Positions 1 through 7,915 of a stretch of DNA of 64,000 nt are shown piece by piece. The position numbers were made by a program, and so were the translations under genes. The notes under the pieces were generated by a model that saw only the letters and a program-made list of their open reading frames with translations, did not search any database and was not told the DNA's origin. Position 1 is the first letter of the stretch. Each line of letters begins with the position of its first letter. Source of the DNA: Bacteroidaceae bacterium (lineage in GTDB: Bacteria; Bacteroidota; Bacteroidia; Bacteroidales; Bacteroidaceae); contig JAFZVY010000160.1 in the NCBI GenBank assembly GCA_017617575.1, forward strand, positions 1 to 64,000, written 5' to 3'.

Positions 1-65
1 AACTCCTTGCAAGTAAAGCGTCAGCTGAACTTGCGAAAATTGAATAACAATATCTAAGTATAAAT

Positions 66-110
66 TAACAGCCGTCAGACAATCATTTAACGATTGTCTG
101 ACGGCTGTTA
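66..110. terminator. Perfect 19-bp hairpin, probable bidirectional terminator
   Basis: Arms 66-84 and 92-110 are exact reverse complements around a 7-base loop. The hairpin lies just past the 3' end of the reverse-strand toxin remnant. A-rich and T-rich flanks make it a plausible terminator for that operon and for any gene to the left of the window. Confidence 0.7.
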
Positions 111-137
111 TATTGCTTGCGGTAAGGAAAAGAACAC

Positions 138-415
138 TTACCTTTTCTTCTTGCTGAACAAGTCGGAATGAGTACCCGTATTCACCATTACTAGTATGAG
201 TTCCTGGTCGTGTTGTTCCCAGACGAGCAACCAGTCAGGTTGGATGTGACACTCCCATTGACCTTTACGATTGCCTTGAAGCTGATGAGGACGATGTTTA
301 GCATCAAGCGTTTCACCATTGAGCAGTTTGTCCACGGTAGCCCACGCTTCTTGCACAGCTTCAAGTTCTGCTTACACTCACCAGTAACGATAAGCTCATA
401 CTTAGTCTTCATCAT
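138..415 (-). pseudogene. YafQ/RelE-type mRNA interferase toxin, frameshifted
   Basis: Two overlapping reading frames together look like one YafQ-family toxin. The N-terminal part, starting ATG at 415, reads MMKTKYELIVTGECKQNLK and then CKKRG. The C-terminal part, in another frame, reads VDKLLNGETL, HQLQGN, ECHIQPDWLLVW and NTGTHSDLF, the usual YafQ core and end. The frame changes near 325-355, apparently with loss of about ten bases compared with family members. Intact family members are about 90 residues and cleave mRNA at the ribosome. The start overlaps the 3' end of the upstream antitoxin gene. A shorter GTG start at 356 would give 72 residues without the first strand and helix. Inference: the toxin is inactive, unless the frameshift is a sequencing error. 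Confidence 0.65.
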
Positions 416-641
416 CAATCTCCTTAATTAAGTCATCCAAGCAATTGTATTTGTACACACGTCCTTCCTCCAAGTCCTTGATGGAGCGTTCGTATGAAGA
501 TTGTTTTTGGCTACGGGGAACGGTTATCTTTCCGACACCTTTCACCATACTGATAGCCTTGCGGATGTCCTTCAACAGAGACATATCTTCTATATTGACT
601 AATATCTGCCCTTCTGCAGGCATTGTTGATACACTTGCCAT
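402..641 (-). CDS. Antitoxin of a RelB/DinJ-like toxin-antitoxin pair
   Basis: A small acidic protein of about 79 residues starting at MASVSTMPAEG. An upstream ATG at 680 would add 13 residues, but 641 fits the promoter-like TAGCTTTG at 668-675 better. It has a short N-terminal strand-like segment (QILVNIED) and a helical middle (LLKDIRKAISMVKG), then a charged end (DLIKEIDDED). This fits an antitoxin with an N-terminal DNA-binding part and a C-terminal toxin-binding tail. Its stop overlaps the ATG of the toxin remnant, the usual antitoxin-first, coupled arrangement. The family name is inferred from context and the toxin; the antitoxin sequence itself is not diagnostic. It may persist as an orphan antitoxin. 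Confidence 0.6.
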   Translation of the reverse strand: MASVSTMPAEGQILVNIEDMSLLKDIRKAISMVKGVGKITVPRSQKQSSYERSIKDLEEGRVYKYNCLDDLIKEIDDED

Positions 642-667
642 AATACTTGCTTTTTTGTTTACGCTTG

Positions 668-675
668 CAAAGCTA
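668..675 (-). promoter_or_regulatory. -7 element of the antitoxin promoter
   Basis: On the reverse strand the bases read TAGCTTTG, matching the Bacteroidetes -7 consensus TAnnTTTG, 27 bases upstream of the chosen antitoxin start. No clear -33 TTTG is seen at 19-21 bp spacing. Confidence 0.4.
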
Positions 676-847
676 CACAATTTATTTGAAACAGAGAGTG
701 AAATTTGAAGCTAATTCATAATTAGCTACGCCTATTCCCTTCGGGAGAAGAAATTTAGGAACCTAACACATGAATAATTATTCTCGAACTGTACGGTTGG
801 ACAGAATAAACCTGACGCAAGGAGTAAGTCTTTACATATTGCTTTCA

Positions 848-1054
848 TGCGCAAAGCGCCAATTGGAAAAACAGGCAAGAAACAGAACAAAAACAAGAAA
901 AAAACTAATGTTTTTTCTTCTGTTTCACTTATTAGTGCCTTGAGCGCATCAACTAAACATATAAAAACTGTTTTTTCTTGTTTTTGTTCTGTTTACTTCC
1001 CTACGGTCAGTGAGAGAAGTTCTCTCTTTGTTTTTTTAATAGGCGCTTTGCGCA
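848..1054. repeat. Palindromic intergenic element (GGCGC-ended family)
   Basis: The outer arms TGCGCAAAGCGCC (848-860) and GGCGCTTTGCGCA (1042-1054) are exact inverted repeats. The inner 24-base arms at 880-903 and 971-994 are also exact inverted repeats, made of A-rich and T-rich runs. It occupies most of the 681-1207 gap, in which I see no gene. The architecture (GCGCC end, then AAAACA-rich arms) recurs at 33254-33290, 35863-35898, 49896-50293 and 51691-52062. Confidence 0.75.
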
Positions 1055-1179
1055 CCACCTCAACTTAAGCCCTTTTGACTTTTACAAAAACGTTTCCAAC
1101 TGTACAGTTCGAAAAAATTCTGTGTCCTCTGCGTTTCTGTAAAATCTTAATTCTTAACTCTTAATTATTAATTTATTTG

Positions 1180-1187
1180 TACCTTTG
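1180..1187 (+). promoter_or_regulatory. -7 promoter element for the SGNH hydrolase
   Basis: TACCTTTG matches TAnnTTTG, 20 bases before the ATG at 1208, implying a very short leader. No matching -33 TTTG is evident in the AT-rich sequence upstream. Confidence 0.45.
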
Positions 1188-1207
1188 CACCAGAAATCAA
1201 TAACATA

Positions 1208-2347
1208 ATGGATAAATACACTAAATGGGTGGCTTGCTGGGGCAACGCCACATCTATCACAGACCGCAAGGAAGCGGTATATGCAAAGGATATCACGCTT
1301 CGCTATCCCGTGAGGATATGCTTCTCGGGAAACAAGATGAGGTTCCGCTTCTCCAACCTCACTGGAACGGAACCTATAACCATCAGCAAGGCTGTAGTTG
1401 CCAAGGTAGAGGATAACTATTCGCCACTTCACATCACATTCGACGGTGCGAGGGACATCACCATCGCTCCGGGCAAGGAGGTCAACAGCGACGAGGTAGC
1501 CATCAACATCACGGCTGGCGAGAGCGTGGAGGTAAGCATGTACCTTGCCGACTTCACACAGATGAATGCAGGTACGCTCATAACAGGCCCTCTGTCAAAG
1601 GGACAATACAGCTACGGCGACTTTGCCGAGCAGAAGAGTCTCCCACTCGACCTCACACGCAACACCAACTGGTTCTATTTCCTTAACACAATAGACATAC
1701 TCACAGAGAGCAAGAACCACGCCCTCGTGTGCTACGGCGACTCCATCACGGCACAGAGCTGGCCTGACTACCTTGCCATGCGCACATGGGAACAAGGATA
1801 TCACGACGTGTCAATCATTCGTCGTGCCGTGAGCGGAACTCGCATACTTCGCCAGTACGACTGCATCACATATCAGGCATACGGCCTGAAGGGTGAGACA
1901 CGCTTCCCTATCGAGCTTAACGTGGCTGGTGCAAGCACCGTCATCATACAGCATGGCATCAACGACATCATACACCCAGTGGGTACGGACGTCAATCCTT
2001 TCCGTCCTTGGAGCGACATGCCAACGTGCAAGGAGATGACCGACGGAGTGGAAAGGCTGTACATCGCTCATGCAAGGAGTCTCGGACTCAACGTGTGGAG
2101 CGGCACACTCCTCCCTATCGAGGGATGGCGCACATACAACGAAGACAGGGACAAGATGCGTCAGGAGTTCAACGAATGGCTTCGCACCTCCGACAAGTTT
2201 GACGGATGCGTTGACTTCGACAAAGCCGTACGCGATAGCAACAACCCAAAGTCCTTTGCTCCAGGCTACGACTCAGGCGACCACCTTCACCCAAGCGAGG
2301 CTGCCTACAAGGCAATGGCAGATGCCGTACCAACGGAACTGTTCTGA
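1208..2347 (+). CDS. SGNH/GDSL-family hydrolase, cytoplasmic
   Basis: 379 residues with no signal peptide (starts MDKYTKWVACWG), unlike nearly every other enzyme here, so it probably acts in the cytoplasm. An N-terminal beta-rich domain (about 1-165) precedes an SGNH hydrolase domain. Block I is YGDSIT with the nucleophile S179, block III is the HGIND segment, and block V is GDHLHPS with D358 and H361 completing the triad. Members deacylate or deacetylate small molecules or sugars. A role in removing acetyl groups from imported oligosaccharides is possible but inferred only from the neighbourhood. It stands alone, with its own -7 element and repeats on both sides. The start is the first ATG after the promoter element. 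Confidence 0.8.
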   Translation: MDKYTKWVACWGNATSITDRKEAVYAKDITLRYPVRICFSGNKMRFRFSNLTGTEPITISKAVVAKVEDNYSPLHITFDGARDITIAPGKEVNSDEVAINITAGESVEVSMYLADFTQMNAGTLITGPLSKGQYSYGDFAEQKSLPLDLTRNTNWFYFLNTIDILTESKNHALVCYGDSITAQSWPDYLAMRTWEQGYHDVSIIRRAVSGTRILRQYDCITYQAYGLKGETRFPIELNVAGASTVIIQHGINDIIHPVGTDVNPFRPWSDMPTCKEMTDGVERLYIAHARSLGLNVWSGTLLPIEGWRTYNEDRDKMRQEFNEWLRTSDKFDGCVDFDKAVRDSNNPKSFAPGYDSGDHLHPSEAAYKAMADAVPTELF

Positions 2348-2389
2348 TTCAACATTCTTTTGAAACACAGAGAGCACAGGATGGGAACG

Positions 2390-2450
2390 CCCCCACCCCG
2401 ACCCTCCCCCTCTATGGGGAGGGTCGGGGAGAGGGTCTTCATTATGCGCA
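2390..2450. repeat. GC-rich palindromic intergenic repeat, terminator-like
   Basis: The core CCCTCCCC-CTCTAT-GGGGAGGG lies between flanking GACC and GGTC arms, so the whole stretch can fold. It follows the SGNH hydrolase stop and is one of about ten related copies in the window. The gap 2348-2707 otherwise holds only the promoter of the next gene. Confidence 0.6.
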
Positions 2451-2540
2451 CCACAACTATTAAGGACGCAAAGAAGTAGTGGACAAAAAGAAAGAATTGG
2501 CATAATTTTAGTGACACATCGTAAATAAAACACCAAAATC

Positions 2541-2572
2541 TTTGATAGTTTATCAAAAAACCACTACCTTCG
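2541..2572 (+). promoter_or_regulatory. Bacteroidetes-type promoter for the 436-residue secreted protein
   Basis: A -33 TTTG at 2541-2544 and TACCTTCG at 2565-2572 (one mismatch to TAnnTTTG) are 20 bp apart. The leader to the ATG at 2708 would be about 130 bases. Confidence 0.55.
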
Positions 2573-2707
2573 CACCATGATTGTTTAAGGCATTTGAAAT
2601 GACACGAGACGACCATAGATTAGCAAATAGGCAATAATACGGTATGAAGGAATGTTCATACTGATGATAAAAGCAATAATTTATTAACAAAACAATAAGT
2701 ATATAGT

Positions 2708-4018
2708 ATGAAGAAAGAATTACTCATGACATTTGTTGCTTTTGCAACAATCAGCGCTTCTGCACAGGTAAGTGTACAGAAAGCACCTATCTCATCACAC
2801 CGCTCTGAAGCGTTCAAAAAGATGAACAACAAACTCGCTGATGTTAATGCTTTCAACTATGCACCAAAGGCATTGACAGGTAAGAAGAACATCGTTTCCA
2901 TCAAGAAGGCTGACGAAAAGGCTATTGAACTTACACCAGACTATTCAGAGACAATATATCGCTACAATGCACAGTACCCACTCGCTTTCGTGTGCCAGTG
3001 CATGTACGAAGGTGCAAGCCACAAGGTTGACGGCAATAAAGCATACCTCAAGCCTTACGCTGACATTGACAACGCTCTTGTTGGCACATTCGTTGAGGGA
3101 GATAACATTTACAGCGCACAATACGGAGCTGACTCTATCACATTCAAGTGCGACGAGCCTGTAGCTTTCTACACAAATGAGAAAAACGAGAAAGTAAACG
3201 TTTATCTTCGTCCATCAACATTGGGTTACAAAGAGGACTTCTCTGGCTATGAAGTTGTTCCAACAGGAGAAAATACCTTCGGAGCATATTACTTCAAAAA
3301 ATATGATGAACTGTTCGTGTCTGAAGATGTGGTCTTAGCTCTGTACGCTGAGAACGAGGACACACCTATCGACGAAGAGCACACAATAACGTACCTCGAT
3401 GTCGTTCCACAGGAAATATATAAAGATGCGATGATGAGAGCAATCGTTAAGGGTAAATGCCTCAACGGTGCTTCGAACGACTTCGTTTCAGAAGCAGCAG
3501 CAATAGTCAGCAACGATTATCTGTTGGTAAACGGCGTGTGCGGAATTAATCCTCATGCTTGGGTCATGTTCTTGCTGGACGACGAAGAAGACCCAAATTT
3601 GTACTACGTTCCGGAAGACCTGATGCTCTCTTCTGTAACTAACAATGGCACTTCTTATCTATACACAACTGTCGGTATGAAGCAGGACGGAAACTACAAT
3701 ATGGTGGGAGATGACGACGATTTCTCTTATCCTTCATACTACAGCCTCACAGAAAACGCTGATGAGTCATACACGCTTAAGAGCGCGCAGAACACTGCAT
3801 TCGGTGAGTACTACTACACTAATGCAGATGTTGATAACGACGTGTTAAGATGGTACGACCTTACAATCAACATTTACAACGCAGTACCTACAAGCATCGC
3901 AAGTGTGAAGAACAGCTCTAAGCAGGAAAATGCAATGTACAACCTCGCTGGTCAGCGCATCAACAAGCTACAGCGCGGCATCAACATCGTAAACGGCAAG
4001 AAGGTGGTAGTAAAGTAA
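2708..4018 (+). CDS. Secreted protein of unknown function with a conserved C-terminal tail
   Basis: 436 residues. A signal peptide of about 20 residues ends near ISASAQ. I recognise no catalytic motif. The mature protein is acidic and rich in aromatic residues, with many short strands predicted by eye (for example TIYRYNAQYPLAFVCQC), suggesting a beta-sandwich or lipocalin-like fold. Its end, YNLAGQRINKLQRGINIVNG followed by KKVVVK, matches the tail on five other proteins here (at 10567, 18401, 24445, 29348 and 45073), a tail that resembles type IX secretion sorting ends. It has its own promoter and is followed by a hairpin at 4254-4308, so it is monocistronic. Function unknown. Confidence 0.7.
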   Translation: MKKELLMTFVAFATISASAQVSVQKAPISSHRSEAFKKMNNKLADVNAFNYAPKALTGKKNIVSIKKADEKAIELTPDYSETIYRYNAQYPLAFVCQCMYEGASHKVDGNKAYLKPYADIDNALVGTFVEGDNIYSAQYGADSITFKCDEPVAFYTNEKNEKVNVYLRPSTLGYKEDFSGYEVVPTGENTFGAYYFKKYDELFVSEDVVLALYAENEDTPIDEEHTITYLDVVPQEIYKDAMMRAIVKGKCLNGASNDFVSEAAAIVSNDYLLVNGVCGINPHAWVMFLLDDEEDPNLYYVPEDLMLSSVTNNGTSYLYTTVGMKQDGNYNMVGDDDDFSYPSYYSLTENADESYTLKSAQNTAFGEYYYTNADVDNDVLRWYDLTINIYNAVPTSIASVKNSSKQENAMYNLAGQRINKLQRGINIVNGKKVVVK

Positions 4019-4250
4019 AGAACCAAAGACCCACCCCCGCCCTCAAGACCCACCCCTGCCCTCCCTACAGGGAGGGTGACTAAGGAAGACCCTCTCCCCT
4101 GTCCTCCCCCTCTATGGGGATGGTGACTAATGCAATATTATATACAAACACAGAGAGCACAGAGAGCACGGAGGAAAGAGAATAATAAAATCTCTGAGTC
4201 CTCTGTGCTCTCTGTGTTCTCTGTGTTTAGTAATAACTATTGCACTTGTG
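4019..4250. repeat. Compound intergenic repeats (GC-rich motif and CACAGAGAGCACAGAG palindrome)
   Basis: Three GC-rich units (CCCTCCC...GGGAGGGTGACTAA type) are followed by ACACAGAGAGCACAGAGAG at about 4145 and its inverted partner, TCCTCTGTGCTCTCTGTGTT type, at about 4199-4218. Both motifs recur in other gaps. No gene is seen. Confidence 0.65.
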
Positions 4251-4253
4251 TCT

Positions 4254-4308
4254 AACAATAAAAAGAACGCTTCCGGAAGCCTATGCAACCAGAAGCGTTC
4301 TTATTGTT
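4254..4308. terminator. Terminator hairpin between convergent genes
   Basis: The left arm 4254-4273 and right arm 4292-4308 pair over 17 bases (GAACGCTTC with GAAGCGTTC, plus A/T-rich ends). The hairpin sits between the forward 436-residue gene and the reverse GH43 operon, so it can serve both. Confidence 0.7.
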
Positions 4309-4368
4309 TAATGACCATGCCCTGTGTTAGTCACCCTCCCCTTGGGGAGGGCTGGGGTGGGTCTCTCT

Positions 4369-6408
4369 TTAGTTAATCAAGAAAATCTTGTCAACTCCGT
4401 TCCATGTACACTTGACAGTAGCACGGCCGTCAGCAATCTTACCAACCTGAACCTTGACAGAAGGGTCAGATGATGTAGCCTTGATAACTGAGTTGTTGTT
4501 AAGGCGTGCATAGAGCTGGTAGCGGTTGTTCTCCGTGTAACCGTTCTGGTTAGTAGAGAGGATTGGAGCTGATGGGATGTTGAGAGCCTGTCCGTCAACA
4601 GTAATCTCTACAGTTGGCACGTGTGGACGACCGCAGTGACCGCCCTTCTTTGCGAATGAAAGTCCGTGTAGGTCATAGAGTCCGAATGGACGCTGTGGCT
4701 GCTGTGGACGACCCCAACGTGGCTGCTGTGGTTCCTTGACATCAGGTCCCTCAGTAACGAGGTAGATGGCATGCTTGCCACTGAGTCCCTCAACGGCTGG
4801 CACTGGAACACGGAAGTTCTGTGCCTCCTTCTTGGCATCGGCAGGTACATTGATTACTGCAATCTCCTTACCGTTCCATGTGCTGTTAGCGTATGGACCG
4901 TCGAGCATGACGCGTACCTTGAAAGCACCCAGTCCGTTAGGAGTGAGGCGAACGATAAGCTCTGTGCCGTCGCCTACCTTTGTACCTTCAAATGCCTTCA
5001 CACCCTTAGTGTCCTTTGCAAGTCCTCCGAAGCCGAAGTACTTGAAGCCTACTATTGCACCGTTCTTCAGTCCAGCCACATCCATTGAGTTGTTCCATAC
5101 ATCACGCTGATCCTGCATTGCGTTGTTGTCGTTGAGGTAGCAAGCTATACCAGCAGAGTACCACTTATATGGATTGAGACCGAATATCTGGAATCCCTCG
5201 GAAGTGACCTCAGCACCAGTGTACTTAGTTCCGTCGGCAGCAGCTGCCGTCCACTCATTGCCCTTAACGTATGGGTCGTAACCTGTGATGCGAACCACAC
5301 CGCCGTCGGCAACCTTCTTCTTGTCCCATGTAATCTTGACTGGGGCAACCATAGCCTGACGAGCGTTACCGAAGCCACGTGGTGGGCGATGGTAGAATAC
5401 GTACCACTGACCGTTAATCTCCTGAAGAGAACCGTGAGTGTTATGTGCAAAGTTAGTGGTTGTGAGGTGTGAACCATCCTCGTTGAGCACTACGCCTCGA
5501 GAGTCAACGAGTACGCCACCTGAACGCCAAGGACCGAGTGGGCTGTCACCGAAGGCATAGCGAAGTGCTGAGTTAGTAGAGCCAAGTCCGTAGTCTGGGC
5601 CAGAGTAACCTGAGAACACCATGACGTACTTGTTGCCTACCTGACGAATGGAAGAAGCCTCGAAGAAGTTGAACTCACCAGGGTTCTGTCCCTTGTAGAG
5701 TGCAGGATACTCCGTACCCTTAGGGTCGCGCACCTCACCGTAGCGTGAAGAAGCAGGGATGAAGTAGTCGTGAATCTTAGTGCCAGGGCGTACTGAGTAC
5801 ATTGTGTTCTGGTCCATCTCACATGCAGTAGAGTGCTGGAAGCCGTAGAACACGTACGCACGGAATCCCTTGTCGTAGTCCTTGTCCTTCTTGTCTGTAA
5901 TATTCTCGATGAACACAGATGGGTCGAAGTCAATCATACTTCCCTCTACGCAAGCACGTCCGTCCGGAGTAAGGTTGATAGGTGTGAAAGGACCGTCTGG
6001 GCGGTCACCCTTACATACCATAGGAATACGACGCCATCCACGAGAGTGTGGGTAGAGATAGTAAGTCTTCTTGCCAGTAGCCTTGTCCTTCACCTCCACG
6101 AGGTCAGGGGCAAACATTGTGTCCCACTGTCCGTCAACGTAGTGAGTGAAAATAGGACCTTCGTCCTTCCACTGTGACAAGTCCTCCACAGGTGCAGACC
6201 ACATACGGATGTCCGGTCCACAGTAGTCAGTGTTCTTAACGTCGTGCGAACCGATGATGTAAGCACGATACTTGCCCGGAGCATCTGGGTCTTCAAACAC
6301 ACGAGGCTCACCGTCTGGCAAGTGCTCCCATAGTGGGAGGTAAGGATTCTGTGCGTTCATTGAGCACACAGAGAGCATTAGAGATGCAAATAATGTTAGT
6401 TTTTTCAT
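4369..6408 (-). CDS. Glycoside hydrolase family 43, long form with C-terminal beta domains
   Basis: 679 residues from the ATG at 6408, which directly opens a good signal peptide (MKKLTLFASL, cleaved after MNAQ). An ATG at 6438 would put ten unhelpful residues in front. A five-bladed GH43 propeller fills about residues 20-390. Candidate catalytic residues are D40 (RVFEDPD), D162 (IDFDPSVF) and E250 (NFFEASS). The remaining 290 residues look like beta-sandwich domains, including a Pro/Gln-rich loop (QQPRWGRPQQPQRPFG). Family members release arabinose, xylose or galactofuranose; the subfamily cannot be set by eye. It is the last gene of the GH95-GH43-GH43 operon, and its start lies 58 bases after the previous stop. 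Confidence 0.8.
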   Translation of the reverse strand: MKKLTLFASLMLSVCSMNAQNPYLPLWEHLPDGEPRVFEDPDAPGKYRAYIIGSHDVKNTDYCGPDIRMWSAPVEDLSQWKDEGPIFTHYVDGQWDTMFAPDLVEVKDKATGKKTYYLYPHSRGWRRIPMVCKGDRPDGPFTPINLTPDGRACVEGSMIDFDPSVFIENITDKKDKDYDKGFRAYVFYGFQHSTACEMDQNTMYSVRPGTKIHDYFIPASSRYGEVRDPKGTEYPALYKGQNPGEFNFFEASSIRQVGNKYVMVFSGYSGPDYGLGSTNSALRYAFGDSPLGPWRSGGVLVDSRGVVLNEDGSHLTTTNFAHNTHGSLQEINGQWYVFYHRPPRGFGNARQAMVAPVKITWDKKKVADGGVVRITGYDPYVKGNEWTAAAADGTKYTGAEVTSEGFQIFGLNPYKWYSAGIACYLNDNNAMQDQRDVWNNSMDVAGLKNGAIVGFKYFGFGGLAKDTKGVKAFEGTKVGDGTELIVRLTPNGLGAFKVRVMLDGPYANSTWNGKEIAVINVPADAKKEAQNFRVPVPAVEGLSGKHAIYLVTEGPDVKEPQQPRWGRPQQPQRPFGLYDLHGLSFAKKGGHCGRPHVPTVEITVDGQALNIPSAPILSTNQNGYTENNRYQLYARLNNNSVIKATSSDPSVKVQVGKIADGRATVKCTWNGVDKIFLIN

Positions 6409-6466
6409 ATTACAGTTTAGTAGGGACAACCGTCCCACTTAATAATTAATTACCAATCGTCAATTA

Positions 6467-7915
6467 TCAATTCTCAGAGACCTTCCACCAGTCAAAGTTG
6501 AAGAGCTTGCAACCCTTGAGTCCACGGAAGACCAAGTACACGTTGTCAAGTATGCCCTTATCTCCGGCAGCCTCAACAGCAGCCTTCACATCTACTGGAG
6601 CAGAGAAAGTCTCCCACTCTTCCCATCCACCTGTAGGCTTGATGTCAATAGTGGAGATGACCTTACCCTTTACAGAGTCGAGGCGCACCTCAATGCGTCC
6701 GCCCTGAAGAGCACTTGCTGCACGAACTGTAATCTTAGCAGAGCTGCGGTTGCCTGCATCGGCAAGAGACACGTTGCGTACCTTTAGCCAGTCGCCGTTG
6801 TGTACGTCGCAAACGAACACGTCACCCTTCTTTTTGTTCCACTCAGTGTGAATACCATTGCTGAATGCTATTGTCTCAGCCTCAACACGCTTGAAAGGAT
6901 TGAGTGTACCGATAGGCTCCACTCCCTCAGACATCTTGATAGTAGGGAAGCGACCGTCAACGTTCCACTTAAACTCCTCAACAGCCACGCTACGACCGAA
7001 GCCGCCACCGCCTGGGAGTGTACCTGTGTGGTAGAAGAAGTAGTTGTGTCCCTTGAACACGACTGTTCCGCTGTGGTTAGTGAATGACTTAGTATTGTTG
7101 TCCTGTGGCATCACCTCGCCCACATACTTCCAAGGTCCCTGTGGAGAATCACTCTCAGAGTATGCAATGCACTCAGGAATACCACCGCCGGCATATACCA
7201 TGAAGTACTTGCCCCATGCAGCATCCTTAGGCTTGATCTTAGCTGCCTTCATTGCCTTGAACTCCTCCTTGGTAGCCTGACGCTGCTTGAATATCCAAGG
7301 TCCTTCGGTATAGCGCTTAACATCTGTGTCGCACTTAACCTCGGAAGCGAAGCTAATCATGTCACGGTTGAGCTTTGCAGAGTAGAGCTTTGGGTTACCC
7401 CAGTAGATATAAGCCTGGTCGTCATCGTCAATGAACACCGTTGGGTCAATGTGATCCCATTTGCCATCCTCATAGAGAGGCTTGCCGAGTGCATCCTTGT
7501 ACGGACCTTCAGGACGGTCTGCAACGCCCACACCGATAGCCATACCACCAGAGAGGCGTGAGTGAACAGGGATGTAGAGATAATACTTCATAACCTTCTC
7601 ACCCTTCTCGTTCACCTGCTCACGACCGATACACTGCGGTGCCCATGCACGGTCGTCTGCCCATGCGAAATCGCACTGTGACAGTGGAGCGCCGTGGTCA
7701 GTCCAGTTAACCATGTCGGATGTAGAGAAGCAGCGCCACTCGTTCATCCAGAAGAAGTCAGCCTTCTCCTCATCGTGTCCAGTAAACACATAAAGTCTGT
7801 CACCTGCTACCATAGGAGCTGGGTCTGTTGAGAAACAAGTCTGAACGATTGGGTTCTGAGCTTGTGATGCAACAAAAGCGATACTTGCCAAGGCAAGTGT
7901 CAAAGTTCTTTTCAT
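6467..7915 (-). CDS. GH43 with C-terminal CBM6, arabinoxylan arabinofuranohydrolase-like
   Basis: 482 residues; the signal peptide ends at SQAQ. The GH43 propeller spans about 20-335, with candidate catalytic residues D31 (STDPAP), D157 (HIDPTVF) and E204 (TEGPW). After [13 protein letters not shown] comes a CBM6-type beta-sandwich (about 345-482) ending FNFDWWKV. The GH43-CBM6 order is that of enzymes removing arabinose from xylan or acting as exo-xylanases. Its ATG overlaps the TGA of the upstream GH95 gene by four bases (ATGA), so translation is probably coupled. It is likely periplasmic or on the cell surface. Confidence 0.85.
   Translation of the reverse strand: MKRTLTLALASIAFVASQAQNPIVQTCFSTDPAPMVAGDRLYVFTGHDEEKADFFWMNEWRCFSTSDMVNWTDHGAPLSQCDFAWADDRAWAPQCIGREQVNEKGEKVMKYYLYIPVHSRLSGGMAIGVGVADRPEGPYKDALGKPLYEDGKWDHIDPTVFIDDDDQAYIYWGNPKLYSAKLNRDMISFASEVKCDTDVKRYTEGPWIFKQRQATKEEFKAMKAAKIKPKDAAWGKYFMVYAGGGIPECIAYSESDSPQGPWKYVGEVMPQDNNTKSFTNHSGTVVFKGHNYFFYHTGTLPGGGGFGRSVAVEEFKWNVDGRFPTIKMSEGVEPIGTLNPFKRVEAETIAFSNGIHTEWNKKKGDVFVCDVHNGDWLKVRNVSLADAGNRSSAKITVRAASALQGGRIEVRLDSVKGKVISTIDIKPTGGWEEWETFSAPVDVKAAVEAAGDKGILDNVYLVFRGLKGCKLFNFDWWKVSEN

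Noticed and set aside
138..415. Programmed frameshift in the toxin
   Set aside because: No slippery heptamer or pseudoknot is evident, and family alignment suggests missing bases, so a simple lesion is more likely.
6409..6438. Upstream ATG for the GH43 at 4369
   Set aside because: It adds ten residues ahead of a good signal peptide, with no supporting signal.
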